DNA of 64,000 nt, from positions 141,133-205,132 of the forward strand of contig NZ_QVTE01000001.1 in assembly GCF_003429095.1 (NCBI RefSeq), read 5' to 3'. The notes beneath the pieces are model-generated. The model worked only from the letters and a program-made list of their open reading frames with translations, did no database searches and was not told the origin of the DNA. The position numbers were made by a program, and so were the translations under genes. Positions 8,853 through 17,492 of this stretch are shown in pieces. The stretch's first letter is position 1, and each line of letters begins with the position of its first letter. This DNA comes from Peribacillus saganii (lineage in GTDB: Bacteria; Bacillota; Bacilli; Bacillales; DSM-1321).

Positions 8853-8936
8853 CTTTCCATAAGTTACTCTACACAAAAGAAGCAATTGCTTGTAAAATAC
8901 AGTCATACCAAGTCGAATAATGGACAGGAGCCACAT

Positions 8937-9512
8937 ATGGAAAGAATAAGCTGGAATCAATATTTTATGGCACAAAGCCATATCCTTGCACTGCGAAGCA
9001 CATGTACAAGGCTGGCAGTTGGTGCCACGATTGTAAGGGATAAACGGATTATTGCGGGGGGCTATAATGGTTCGATTGCTGGTGATGAGCATTGTATCGA
9101 TACTGGTTGTTATGTAATCGATAATCATTGCATCCGTACTATACACGCAGAAATGAATGCTATGTTACAGTGCGCGAAATTTGGGGTTCCGACTGAAGGG
9201 GCAGAAATCTATGTTACCCATTTTCCATGCCTTCAATGCTGTAAATCTCTGATTCAGGCAGGGATTAAGAAGGTATTTTATGCTAGTGACTATAAAAACC
9301 ACCCCTATGCTATTGATTTATTTAAAAAAGCAGGTGTTGAAACAGAGAAAGTTGTTTCTGAACCAATTATGGTTGAAGTAAATGGAATCGAAAAGCTTCA
9401 GTTTGTCAGAAACCTGATTGATCAATTGAAGAGTAATGATGGAGATAAAGAAAAAATTCAGGATCTTCAGGAAAAGGCTGAAAAGCTTTTTAGCTTGAGT
9501 CTTAAAGAATGA
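8937..9512 (+). CDS. comEB: ComE operon protein 2, dCMP deaminase family
   Basis: This 191-residue zinc deaminase is of the dCMP deaminase family. The catalytic motif HAEMNAM (near residue 70) supplies the zinc ligand and proton shuttle, and PCLQCC (near 98-103) supplies the two cysteine ligands. In B. subtilis ComEB is not strictly required for DNA uptake. ATG 8937 follows ACAGGAG; upstream in-frame codons are ignored because they lack a ribosome-binding site. The last 4 bases overlap the comEC start. Confidence 0.93.
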   Translation: MERISWNQYFMAQSHILALRSTCTRLAVGATIVRDKRIIAGGYNGSIAGDEHCIDTGCYVIDNHCIRTIHAEMNAMLQCAKFGVPTEGAEIYVTHFPCLQCCKSLIQAGIKKVFYASDYKNHPYAIDLFKKAGVETEKVVSEPIMVEVNGIEKLQFVRNLIDQLKSNDGDKEKIQDLQEKAEKLFSLSLKE

Positions 9513-11815
9513 AGATTCAGCTCTTGCTCGTAGCCGTTTCGGCAATCCTTGGCGTGACGGCTTTTTCTTTACTAAACTGGAAAATACTCTGCTGCATTAC
9601 CCTCTATATTTTGTATATGCGCTACCGGTGTAAACCTTGTCATCTCCTTATTCAATTGTTTACAATTCTGCTTTTTTTCCTCGCGGCCGCTTTATCGCAT
9701 TCTATTCATAAAACCTCACTTTCCGGTAATGAAAATCAATTTCTCGTCAGTTTCACTGAGATACCAGATTTCAATGGCAATATGCTAAGTTCCAAAGTAG
9801 ATATTTTAAGCGGTGAAAAATTCCAGCTGCGTTATAAAATTTCTTCTGAGCCTGAATTGTTTAAATTAAAGTCGAATATAAAACCCGGAATATCCTGCCA
9901 TATATCTGGTACGCTTTCCATCCCTGAACGTAACCGAAATGAAAATGAATTTGATTATCGTGCTTTTTTAGCTTCACAACACATCTATTGGATTTTAACA
10001 CCTGACAACATTGATACATCCAGCTGTATGGAGAGGGGGGATAGTTTATCAACTTCACTCAAACGTTATCGTATGGAGGGAATAGAATACATAGATAGCC
10101 ATTTTCCCGAGTATTCAAAAGGATTCATTTCTGCTCTCATTTTTGGGGAACGCAACGGCATAAGTGAGGAAGACTTACTTGCCTATCAGAGGCTGGGCCT
10201 TGTCCATTTGCTTGCAATATCAGGATTGCATATCGCTGCCCTAACCGGATTTGTTTACTATCTGGGAATCAGATGCGGTGTTACGAAAGAGAATATGAAA
10301 ATTGCTTTGATAATTATCTTGCCTGTTTATGGGATTCTGGCCGGCGGGAGCCCGTCTGTTTTGAGGTCAGTATATATGGCTATGGGGTATTTTGGATTGT
10401 CTTTATTTAGAGTTAAGCTGTCAGCATTAAACTCTATTTGTGCGGTTTTTCTTCTCCTGCTTCTTTTAAATCCTCAGAACCTATTTGATATTGGCTTTCA
10501 GCTGTCTTTTTCCATTGTCTTCTGCCTGGCCATGTCGAAGGAACTGCTTCTGCGCAGTAGAAATAGGCTACGGGAAATGATATTGATAAGTCTTGTGTGC
10601 CAACTAGGTGCGACTCCGATATTACTTTTCCATTTTTATGAATTATCAATTCTCGGCATTCTTCTGAACATAATATTTGTTCCTCTATATTCCTACCTCC
10701 TGCTTCCACTTTCGATAATCTCCTTTTTCATCTCTTTTCAATTTCCTAAGCTCGCTGATATTTTACTATCGATCCTGGACAAAATATTTCTGATTTGCAA
10801 TGCATTTGCACAGACAGCGGAAAATATTCCTTTTGCTTATTTGACGTTTGGAAAACCATCCTTTGTTTTATTATTATTCCTGTCTTTGGCGCTGTTTTAC
10901 TCCTTTATAATATGGGATGGTTTCTCGTTTCGGAAGAGTATAAAACCGTTGCTTGCTGCAGGGATACTATTAGTTATTCAATATCACATGAATTCCTTCT
11001 CACCATATGGAGAAATCACTTTTATCGATGTAGGACAGGGGGATTCGATCCTTATCAGCCTGCCTTATGGAAGAGGCGATTACCTCATAGATACAGGAGG
11101 GCAAATTTCGTTTCAGCAGGAAGACTGGAAGAAGCGGCGGAAGATTTTTGATACTGGAAATGATATTGTTGTGCCGTTATTAAAAAGTAAAGGAATCCGT
11201 CAATTGGATAAGCTGATCATAACCCATCCTGATGCAGACCATGCAGCAGGTGCAGCAGGCATCATTAAAGGGCTTAAGGTTAAACAGATTCTGATAGGAG
11301 AAGGAAGTGAAAAAGATTTTATGGAAAAAGGGTTCCTGGATGAGGCCGTGAAAAAAAGTATTCCTGTCTTTTCTGTTAAAAGGGGAGATAGCTGGAAAGC
11401 GGACAAATTGGCATTTTATGTTCTTAACCCTGATAGACAGTTAAGTAATACAAATGATTCTTCCATTGTAATACTGACAAAAGCAGGTTCGCTTAAATGG
11501 CTTTTTATGGGGGATGCCGGGGAGGAAGCGGAAAAAGAACTTATTGAGGTTTTTCCGGGCTTGAAAGCGGATGTTATCAAAGCAGGGCATCATGGCAGTA
11601 AAACATCATCCTCGGAAGAGTTTATTAAGACAGTTAACCCGAAAGCAGCGATTATCTCTTCTGGAAAGGATAACCGATATGGCCACCCGCACAAGGAGGT
11701 ATTAGATAGACTTCATTTAGAAGGTACCGTGATCATGAGGACCGATAAGAAAGGGGCAATAAAGTACAGGTTTACGGAAAAAGGAATGGGAACCTTTTCA
11801 ACCGTTCTGCCATAG
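9509..11815 (+). CDS. comEC: DNA internalisation channel ComEC/Rec2
   Basis: ComEC forms the membrane channel that passes single-stranded DNA into the competent cell. The 768-residue protein has N-terminal membrane helices and a DUF4131 region, the competence domain starting at LAISGLHIAALTG (about residues 235-247), many helices to about residue 490, and a C-terminal metallo-beta-lactamase domain with THPDADHAAG and GHHGSKTSS. The second domain probably acts as a nuclease on the non-transported strand. The start overlaps comEB by 4 bases. Confidence 0.95.
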   Translation: MKIQLLLVAVSAILGVTAFSLLNWKILCCITLYILYMRYRCKPCHLLIQLFTILLFFLAAALSHSIHKTSLSGNENQFLVSFTEIPDFNGNMLSSKVDILSGEKFQLRYKISSEPELFKLKSNIKPGISCHISGTLSIPERNRNENEFDYRAFLASQHIYWILTPDNIDTSSCMERGDSLSTSLKRYRMEGIEYIDSHFPEYSKGFISALIFGERNGISEEDLLAYQRLGLVHLLAISGLHIAALTGFVYYLGIRCGVTKENMKIALIIILPVYGILAGGSPSVLRSVYMAMGYFGLSLFRVKLSALNSICAVFLLLLLLNPQNLFDIGFQLSFSIVFCLAMSKELLLRSRNRLREMILISLVCQLGATPILLFHFYELSILGILLNIIFVPLYSYLLLPLSIISFFISFQFPKLADILLSILDKIFLICNAFAQTAENIPFAYLTFGKPSFVLLLFLSLALFYSFIIWDGFSFRKSIKPLLAAGILLVIQYHMNSFSPYGEITFIDVGQGDSILISLPYGRGDYLIDTGGQISFQQEDWKKRRKIFDTGNDIVVPLLKSKGIRQLDKLIITHPDADHAAGAAGIIKGLKVKQILIGEGSEKDFMEKGFLDEAVKKSIPVFSVKRGDSWKADKLAFYVLNPDRQLSNTNDSSIVILTKAGSLKWLFMGDAGEEAEKELIEVFPGLKADVIKAGHHGSKTSSSEEFIKTVNPKAAIISSGKDNRYGHPHKEVLDRLHLEGTVIMRTDKKGAIKYRFTEKGMGTFSTVLP

Positions 11816-11951
11816 TATGTTAGCATAACAGGGGATGAGGAAGGTCTTTTGTAAATTATACCATTGATGCTGCATGCTGCAGAATTGACGAGTAATCGCT
11901 TTCTTTCTTTATCTCTCAACTTACGGTACATGATAGGATATTAAATTAGGG

Positions 11952-11981
11952 CAAAAAAAACCGCCCCAGAGGGCAGTCTTT
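11952..11981 (-). terminator. Terminator of yqzM, possibly shared with comEC
   Basis: The minus strand reads ACTGCCC, loop TCTG, GGGCGGT, then T7: a 7-bp stem with one G-U pair. On the plus strand the same hairpin is followed by CTTTTT, so it may also stop comE transcripts. Confidence 0.8.
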
Positions 11982-12051
11982 TTGGTTGGCAGCCAGTGTG
12001 CCGATCTAGTCTTGCGAATACTGCGCTTGTAAGCCTATGTATGGCTCTTGA

Positions 12052-12186
12052 TCAGGACCCAACGAATTGGATGACGGTAGCAATGATAAACATCGTTGCA
12101 AAGAAGCCAAAAGAAACAATAAATCCTACTGCTGAGTCAATAGCGTCATTACCTTTGTATTGTACGGATTTTTCAAAATCGTTCAC
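12052..12186 (-). CDS. yqzM: YqzM family small membrane protein
   Basis: I translated this 44-residue protein by hand from the minus strand. It begins MNDFEKSVQYKGNDAIDSAV and ends IATVIQFVGS, matching the YqzM family found next to comEC in Bacillus. One transmembrane helix spans about residues 20-41. The start is GTG 12186 with an AGGAGGGG ribosome-binding site 5 bases before. A possible promoter -10 (TATACT, minus strand of 12211-12216) lies about 25 bases upstream. Its function is unknown. Confidence 0.9.
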   Translation of the reverse strand: MNDFEKSVQYKGNDAIDSAVGFIVSFGFFATMFIIATVIQFVGS

Positions 12187-12665
12187 TTCTACCCCTCCTA
12201 TTTCTTTAATAGTATAAGCGATTACATTAAAAAAATCTATAGTTCGCGTCCATCCAAGAGAATGGAAAGGTAAAGTTTTTTGAACATTTACAGCTGTTCA
12301 GCAGCCTAAAGCGTTATGTCCAAAGAAAAGGATGAGGAACTCTTCGACAGCCAAAATGCACGAAACAAAAGGCGTTGACATAAAACATGGTCACTTAGGA
12401 CTTTACGCTTCCTATTTTCGTTTTCCTATACTGACAAGAGTTGTCACAAATACTTTGGATTTGCCAGAGCAAAATATATGTACAAAGAGGCGGTACCCAC
12501 AACCGCACTCCCCGCTGCGAAGTAAGTAACCCGGGCCTTGCTTTGACAGCGTTCATATAGATCGGGAATTGGCAAAATACTTGCCAGTTCCCTTTTATAA
12601 CTTGTCAAATAGTCCAGGCAACTATACCATTAAAGAATGAAATACATAAGATTGAGGCGAATAGA
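12187..12665. other. 479-bp gap between yqzM and holA, no confirmed gene
   Basis: Besides the yqzM promoter region this gap contains an inverted repeat GAACA-N8-TGTTC (12282-12299), a TGACAA/TTGTCA palindrome near 12432-12446, and a plus-strand reading frame 12316-12531 interrupted by one TGA at 12376. No ribosome-binding site precedes that frame. No strong promoter for holA could be recognised. Confidence 0.5.
12564..12600. terminator. Hairpin upstream of holA
   Basis: A 12-bp stem (GGGAATTGGCAA with TTGCCAGTTCCC, one G-U pair) has a 5-nt loop and is followed by TTTTATA. It looks like a rho-independent terminator for a transcript that enters from the left, although no gene on the plus strand ends just before it. 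Confidence 0.6.
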
Positions 12666-13688
12666 GTGGTATTGGATGTCTGGAAAAGTATACGCAAAAA
12701 GCAATTTGCACCGGTATACTTATTATACGGAACGGAAGCTTTTTTAATAAATGAAACAAAGCAGCTCCTGCTCGAGCATGTGCTTAATGAGGAGGAACTT
12801 GATTTTAACCTTTCTGCCATTGACCTGGAAGAAACGCCTATAGATATCGCTTTAGAAGAAGTAGAAACCCTCCCCTTTATGGGAGAAAAACGATTGGTTT
12901 TTTTGCAAAATGCTTCTTTTCTTACCGCGGAAAAACCTAAACAAAAGATTGACCACAATGTTAAAAAACTCGAGGATTATTTGGCGAATCCCGCACCGTA
13001 TTCAATAATTGTCATAACTGCTCCATATGAAAAACTGGATGAGCGAAAAAAAATCACAAAGGAATTAAAACGGAAAGCTGTTGTAGTGGAAGCCAAAAAA
13101 CTGACGGATCAGGAACTAAAGGTATGGGTCAGAGAACGTGCTGCTTCCTCGCTGGTGCAAATCGATGAGGATGCTATTGATTTGATGATTGGCATGGCTG
13201 GGACTAACTTAATGCTTCTAACAAATGAGATCGATAAAATTGCGCTGTATGCAGAAGACAGTAAGAGGATAACGGCAGAAATCATCGAAAAGCTGGTGGC
13301 CAAATCGTTTGAACAAAATGTATTTACACTGGTTGACAAGGTACTGCAAAGAAATGTTGCAGAGGCGATCAGGATCTATCATGAGCTGCTAAGGCAAAAT
13401 GAGGAGCCAATAAAAATTCTAGGACTGATGGCAAGCCAGGTTCGGACATTATATCAGGTAAAGGAATTTACGAGACTGGGCTATGGACAGCAAAAAATTG
13501 CGGCGGCCTTAAAAATTCACCCATACCGTGTAAAACTGGCTAATGAAAAAGCGGGCAAATTTAATGAACAGGAATTACTGGAATTAATCCATCAGTTTGC
13601 TGAAGCTGATTATCGCATGAAAACCGGGCAGGCTGACAAAGTGCTAACCCTGGAACTGCTGCTGTTAAAGTTTAATCGTGCTCAATAA
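12666..13688 (+). CDS. holA: DNA polymerase III delta subunit
   Basis: The delta subunit opens the sliding clamp within the clamp loader. The 340-residue protein (YqeN in B. subtilis) begins VLDVWKSIRKKQFAPVYLLY, characteristic of Gram-positive HolA, with the AAA+-like N-terminal domain, PFMGEKRLV near residue 75, and the C-terminal collar domain with RQNEEPIKILGLMASQ. The GTG at 12666 gives the same N terminus as B. subtilis; GAGG lies 9 bases before it. Confidence 0.94.
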   Translation: MVLDVWKSIRKKQFAPVYLLYGTEAFLINETKQLLLEHVLNEEELDFNLSAIDLEETPIDIALEEVETLPFMGEKRLVFLQNASFLTAEKPKQKIDHNVKKLEDYLANPAPYSIIVITAPYEKLDERKKITKELKRKAVVVEAKKLTDQELKVWVRERAASSLVQIDEDAIDLMIGMAGTNLMLLTNEIDKIALYAEDSKRITAEIIEKLVAKSFEQNVFTLVDKVLQRNVAEAIRIYHELLRQNEEPIKILGLMASQVRTLYQVKEFTRLGYGQQKIAAALKIHPYRVKLANEKAGKFNEQELLELIHQFAEADYRMKTGQADKVLTLELLLLKFNRAQ

Positions 13689-13693
13689 TTGAA

Positions 13694-13728
13694 AACCCCC
13701 TGCCAAATCCCGGCAGGGGGTTACTTAT
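13694..13728 (+). terminator. Rho-independent terminator of holA
   Basis: An 11-bp stem, AACCCCCTGCC with GGCAGGGGGTT, is followed by the T-rich TACTTATT. The 200 bases between this and the rpsT terminator hold no gene that I can support. Confidence 0.85.
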
Positions 13729-13892
13729 TGTATTCTAATAAGAAGTTTCGTGTTTTAAGAAATCATCGCTTGATTGCCTGTATAATCGCTTAAAACATGA
13801 TTGACCTGTGTTCCGCTAAATTGAAGGTTTTCTGCACATCCACCATGCCGTCCGCAAGATTCCGAGAACTGTCAAGTTAGAAACGCCTTTAA

Positions 13893-13922
13893 AAACGAAA
13901 AAACGACCCTAAAAGGATCGTT
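13893..13922 (-). terminator. Rho-independent terminator of rpsT
   Basis: On the minus strand AACGATCC pairs with GGGTCGTT (one G-U) and is followed by TTTTCGTTTTT. It lies 7 bases after the rpsT stop. Confidence 0.9.
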
Positions 13923-13928
13923 GAGTCA

Positions 13929-14195
13929 TTAAGCGTTTAAAGAGTTAAGCTGTTTCGTTAAACGTGATTTTTTACGGGCTGCCGCATTTTTGTGGATTAA
14001 TCCTTTAGATGCAGCTTTGTCTAACTTTTTAGCAGCTGTTAAAAGAGCTTCTTTTGCAGCAGTTGCGTCGTTGCTAGCTAGTGTAGCTTCAACGTTTTTC
14101 ACAGCAGTACGCATTGAAGACTTAACAGTTGCGTTGTGAGCGCGGTGCTCGTCGCTTGTTTTAACGCGTTTAATAGCAGATTTAATGTTTGGCAT
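13929..14195 (-). CDS. rpsT: 30S ribosomal protein bS20
   Basis: bS20 is a primary binding protein of the 16S rRNA 5' domain. The 88-residue protein starts [20 protein letters not shown] and is rich in Ala and Lys, as expected of its three-helix fold. ATG 14195 follows AGGAGGTGAAC; the GTG at 14204 lies inside the ribosome-binding site and is rejected. It is a single-gene unit on the minus strand with its own terminator, as in other Bacilli. Confidence 0.97.
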   Translation of the reverse strand: MPNIKSAIKRVKTSDEHRAHNATVKSSMRTAVKNVEATLASNDATAAKEALLTAAKKLDKAASKGLIHKNAAARKKSRLTKQLNSLNA

Positions 14196-14215
14196 GCCGT
14201 TCACCTCCTACCAAG

Positions 14216-14240
14216 AAATCGAGATTATATAACTCGATTT
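14216..14240 (-). promoter_or_regulatory. Inverted repeat in the rpsT leader/promoter region
   Basis: Perfect 8-bp arms AAATCGAG (14216-14223) and CTCGATTT (14233-14240) flank a 9-base AT-rich centre that contains a TATAAT-like -10 on the minus strand. It lies 21-45 bases before the rpsT ATG. It could be an RNA hairpin or an operator; the sequence does not decide. Confidence 0.4.
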
Positions 14241-14404
14241 TCAATTCCAAATGGCAACATAGGATATTTTATCAGACTGTATCAAAGAAAGCAATACTTG
14301 AAATGAGAATCAGTAAACTATCAATTTTTATATGCCATTACATGATATTGTATCAAATTCATGAATAAGAAAAAAGAAAAATCACCAGAATGATAATTAA
14401 GGAT

Positions 14405-14505
14405 TTCTTGCCTAGTTAATTGGCGAGTCCGATAGAGGCAAGGCTGGCGGTAGTGAGTGCAGCCCGAGGAGGAACAAAACAGGTGTGTTCTCATGTTTTG
14501 TTGCA
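14405..14505. other. Cluster of three hairpins between rpsT and gpr
   Basis: Three potential stems follow each other: CTTGCCT/AGGCAAG (14407-14442), GGCTG/CAGCC (14442-14464) and AACAAAACA/TGTTTTGTT (14473-14502). The 394-base gap has no protein gene. On the minus strand the stretch at about 14366-14381 gives a run of Ts that could end a small transcript. No Rfam family is recognised. Confidence 0.3.
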
Positions 14506-14589
14506 TCTAGTCTGTTTTCTGCAATGTGGAATTACAACAGACATTTTTATTTTTCTATCGCAAAAATATAGAATCAACTGGAGGATACT

Positions 14590-15708
14590 ATGAACAAAAA
14601 ACTGGATTTAAGCAGCTATTCAATCCGAACAGATCTTGCCATTGAAGCAAGCGAAATGGCATTGGCGGAAAAAAGTGTCTCTTCAGGAAAAAACATTTCC
14701 CAAATCGAGGGAGTAATTATAAAGGAAAAAGAAGTAGATGATGTTAAGGTCTCACTGGTAGAGGTGACCGGGAAAGGTTCCGAGGCTATCGGAAAAAAAC
14801 CGGGCAGTTACCTAACCATTGAGGTCCAGGGAATCAGACAGCAAGATACAGAAACACAAAGGAAAACAGAAAAAATATTTGCAAATGAATTGTCCTATTA
14901 TTTTCAGAAGCTAAAAATATCAAAATCAGCAAGCTGCCTTGTAGTTGGGCTGGGCAACTGGAATGTAACTCCAGATGCATTAGGGCCGGGTGTGGTAGAA
15001 AATCTGGTTGTCACCCGTCATTTATTCGAACTTCAGCCTGAGAGCGTCGATGAAGGATATCGTCCTGTTAGTGCCATCGCTCCAGGTGTAATGGGCATAA
15101 CCGGAATTGAGACTAGCGATACCATTATGGGGATAATTAATCAAACAAAACCGGATTTTGTTATCGCAATTGATGCTCTTGCAGCTAGATCGATAGAACG
15201 AGTCAACTCTACGATACAGATTTCAGATACCGGTATCCATCCAGGTTCCGGAGTAGGCAATAAAAGAAAAGAACTGAGTGAAGCGACACTAGGTATTCCT
15301 GTAATTGCAATTGGAGTTCCTACAGTTGTAGACGCTGTGTCTATTACGAGCGATACAATCGACTTTATCCTGAAGCATTTCGGAAAAGAAATGAGAGAAG
15401 GAAACAGGCCGTCCCGCGCGCTTGCTCCGGCCGGTTTTAATTTTGGCAAAAAGAAAAAGCTGACAGAAGAGGATTTGCCGGAGCAGGAGCACCGCCAGAC
15501 CTTTCTCGGGATTGTCGGCACGCTGCCTGAAGATGATAAACGGCAGCTGATCCATGAGGTACTTTCTCCGCTAGGCCACAACCTAATGGTGACTCCAAAG
15601 GAAGTCGATGTATTTATCGAAGATATGGCCAACTTGATTGCCAATGGATTGAATGCTGCGTTACACGAAGCAATTAATCAGGATAATACCGGCTACTATA
15701 CCAGATAG
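14590..15708 (+). CDS. gpr: GPR endopeptidase (spore germination protease)
   Basis: GPR degrades small acid-soluble spore proteins on germination. It is made in the forespore as a zymogen and removes its own N-terminal propeptide. The 372-residue protein has the expected processing region RTDLAIE, with cleavage probably after D15, and conserved family blocks [14 protein letters not shown] and the C-terminal [14 protein letters not shown]. The ATG at 14590 follows TGGAGGATACT. I could not identify a clear forespore sigma-factor promoter in the gap. Confidence 0.95.
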   Translation: MNKKLDLSSYSIRTDLAIEASEMALAEKSVSSGKNISQIEGVIIKEKEVDDVKVSLVEVTGKGSEAIGKKPGSYLTIEVQGIRQQDTETQRKTEKIFANELSYYFQKLKISKSASCLVVGLGNWNVTPDALGPGVVENLVVTRHLFELQPESVDEGYRPVSAIAPGVMGITGIETSDTIMGIINQTKPDFVIAIDALAARSIERVNSTIQISDTGIHPGSGVGNKRKELSEATLGIPVIAIGVPTVVDAVSITSDTIDFILKHFGKEMREGNRPSRALAPAGFNFGKKKKLTEEDLPEQEHRQTFLGIVGTLPEDDKRQLIHEVLSPLGHNLMVTPKEVDVFIEDMANLIANGLNAALHEAINQDNTGYYTR

Positions 15709-15783
15709 ATTTGAACTTCACGTTCTACTTTTTCTAGCAAAGTCATAGGAATTAATAGACGAGCTTAGGAAAGGGTGGAAAAC

Positions 15784-16989
15784 TTGAAGAGAAACCGAAA
15801 TGCTGGAATCGTTGCTGTGGTCCGTGGCTCTACTATCATAAAAGGAATGCTGTCAATATTTGTACTCCTTCTCTTTATCTTTTCTGTGAGTGGCATTATG
15901 ACCTCTTTGAAGCCGGAATACAGGATTGCTTCCCAGTCAGTTAATACGGTGGCAAACCAGTTTTCAGGCAAGGTTTTATTTTCATTGCTGGCGAATGAAA
16001 ATCACCATTTTTTCCAGGCGCTGCCGGAGGGGAAAAATACACCTGATATTTCTGGGCAAATGCTGAAGCTTTCAGCAAATATTTCGCTTGATGATCCGCG
16101 GAGTCTGCTTGGCAGGGAGCTTCCTGGGTTTTCCATTTTTGATAGTCAAATTCTTGTCGCTGGGGAAGGGACAAACTATACAAATATGCCGTACGAGTCT
16201 GCACCTCCTGTAGATGTGCTGAAAGCTGAGAGGGAGGCGGCCCTGCAAAATCTTGAACAAATTGAAGAGCCTCAAAAGCCCGAACAGCCGGCGCCTGCAC
16301 CAGCCAATTCAACGAATGGAAGAAAGGTTGTCCATATTTACCATACGCACAATAGAGAGTCCTTTTTGCCTTATTTGAAGGGAGTAAATGATCCGAACCG
16401 TGCATCCCATTCAAAAGTTAATATTACCCGGCTTGGTGATAAGCTCGCAGCGGCTCTTCACGAAAGGGGTATCGGTGCTTCTGTTGACAAAACAGACATT
16501 CAGGGGAACTTAATCAAAAAGGGATTAAAGTACCCAAAATCCTATCAAGAATCGCGGGGACTTGTGCAGGCAGCAATGGCTTCCAATAAGGACCTCGAAT
16601 ACTTTATCGACATCCATCGTGATTCCCACCGCAAGGATAAAACAACCATGAAAATAAATGGGAAAACCTATGCGAAAATAGCCTTTGTCATTGGCGGCAA
16701 AAATGCGCAGTTTCAGAAGAATTTTGCCCTTGCAAAGAAGCTTCATACTGCTATTGAAAAGAAATATCCCGGACTTTCGAGAGGTATCATTAAACATAAT
16801 AGTGCAACAAATAATAGCGTGTATAACCAGGATTTATCCGAAAAAGCAATGCTCGTAGAAGTTGGCGGCGTAGATAATACGTTTGAAGAAATGAATGTAA
16901 CTTTGGATGCCTTTGCTGAAGTGTTCAGTGAATATTATTGGGATGCTGAGGCAGTGTCAGCCCCGGCAGCGGGAAAAGAGGCTAAGTAA
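15784..16989 (+). CDS. spoIIP: Stage II sporulation protein P
   Basis: SpoIIP is the amidase/endopeptidase of the DMP complex (with SpoIID and SpoIIM) that thins septal peptidoglycan and drives engulfment. The 401-residue protein has an N-terminal signal anchor (about residues 20-45) and a C-terminal amidase_3-like domain with the zinc-ligand region IYHTHNRESF, the central IDIHRDSHR and the late catalytic segment LVEVGGVDN. The start TTG 15784 follows AGGAAAGGGTGG; GTG 15775 overlaps that site. It comes directly after gpr, as in B. subtilis. Confidence 0.95.
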   Translation: MKRNRNAGIVAVVRGSTIIKGMLSIFVLLLFIFSVSGIMTSLKPEYRIASQSVNTVANQFSGKVLFSLLANENHHFFQALPEGKNTPDISGQMLKLSANISLDDPRSLLGRELPGFSIFDSQILVAGEGTNYTNMPYESAPPVDVLKAEREAALQNLEQIEEPQKPEQPAPAPANSTNGRKVVHIYHTHNRESFLPYLKGVNDPNRASHSKVNITRLGDKLAAALHERGIGASVDKTDIQGNLIKKGLKYPKSYQESRGLVQAAMASNKDLEYFIDIHRDSHRKDKTTMKINGKTYAKIAFVIGGKNAQFQKNFALAKKLHTAIEKKYPGLSRGIIKHNSATNNSVYNQDLSEKAMLVEVGGVDNTFEEMNVTLDAFAEVFSEYYWDAEAVSAPAAGKEAK

Positions 16990-17008
16990 GGAAGGAGAGT
17001 ACCCAATC

Positions 17009-17338
17009 ATGATTCGTTTCTATTTAAAGTGCTTTTTATTATTGGGTGTGCTGTTTTTCGTTGTAATTTTCGGAATGCAGCATGCAAATCAGGGGATGAA
17101 AAAAATGAAAGGGTATGATGATCCTTCTTTATACGGCGCCTTCACTGTGGAGGAATACGGCAAAGGTGGGGTGGAGGCCTCTATTCTCGGCCAGAAGGTG
17201 ACTTCACACGATATTGAAGAAAAGAAGAAAACACTTGAAGAAATGAAAGCTTACAATTTTTTATCTCATTTAGGAAAAAAACTATCAGGCACCATTTCCG
17301 GTGGAATTAAAAAAATGCTGGATATGATAGAGGCCTGA
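17009..17338 (+). CDS. yqxA: YqxA family protein (DUF3679)
   Basis: This 109-residue protein has one N-terminal hydrophobic segment (about residues 5-23) followed by a polar, lysine-rich domain, so it is probably anchored with its C terminus outside. It matches YqxA/DUF3679, always next to spoIIP in Bacillus and presumed sporulation-related. ATG 17009 follows AAGGAAGGAGAG at a spacing of about 9 bases. The molecular function is unknown. Confidence 0.88.
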   Translation: MIRFYLKCFLLLGVLFFVVIFGMQHANQGMKKMKGYDDPSLYGAFTVEEYGKGGVEASILGQKVTSHDIEEKKKTLEEMKAYNFLSHLGKKLSGTISGGIKKMLDMIEA

Positions 17339-17363
17339 AAGATAAAAATATTTGTTATGCCAG

Positions 17364-17398
17364 CCTTTGCCTCTTATGGGAGCAAAGGTTTTTGTTTT
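17364..17398 (+). terminator. Rho-independent terminator after yqxA
   Basis: CCTTTGC (17364-17370) pairs with GCAAAGG (17382-17388), followed by TTTTTGTTTT. It separates the spoIIP-yqxA unit from the lepA promoter. Confidence 0.85.
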
Positions 17399-17424
17399 GG
17401 CAGGGGTTGAAACCGGGATTTTAA

Positions 17425-17453
17425 TTGAATCTTGCATTCTGTACTGATATAAT
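17425..17453 (+). promoter_or_regulatory. SigA promoter of lepA
   Basis: The -35 TTGAAT (17425-17430) and -10 TATAAT (17448-17453) are separated by exactly 17 bases. A TGA before the -10 adds an extended -10 element. Confidence 0.8.
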
Positions 17454-17492
17454 CAAAAATAGTGTATTTGTGGACTAGTAGGAGTGAACGTT

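Noticed and set aside
12375..12404. TTGACA as promoter -35 in the yqzM-holA gap
   Set aside because: No acceptable -10 lies at a distance of 16 to 18 bases.
12332..12529. 65-codon frame before holA
   Set aside because: It has no ribosome-binding site, low-complexity composition and no recognised similarity.
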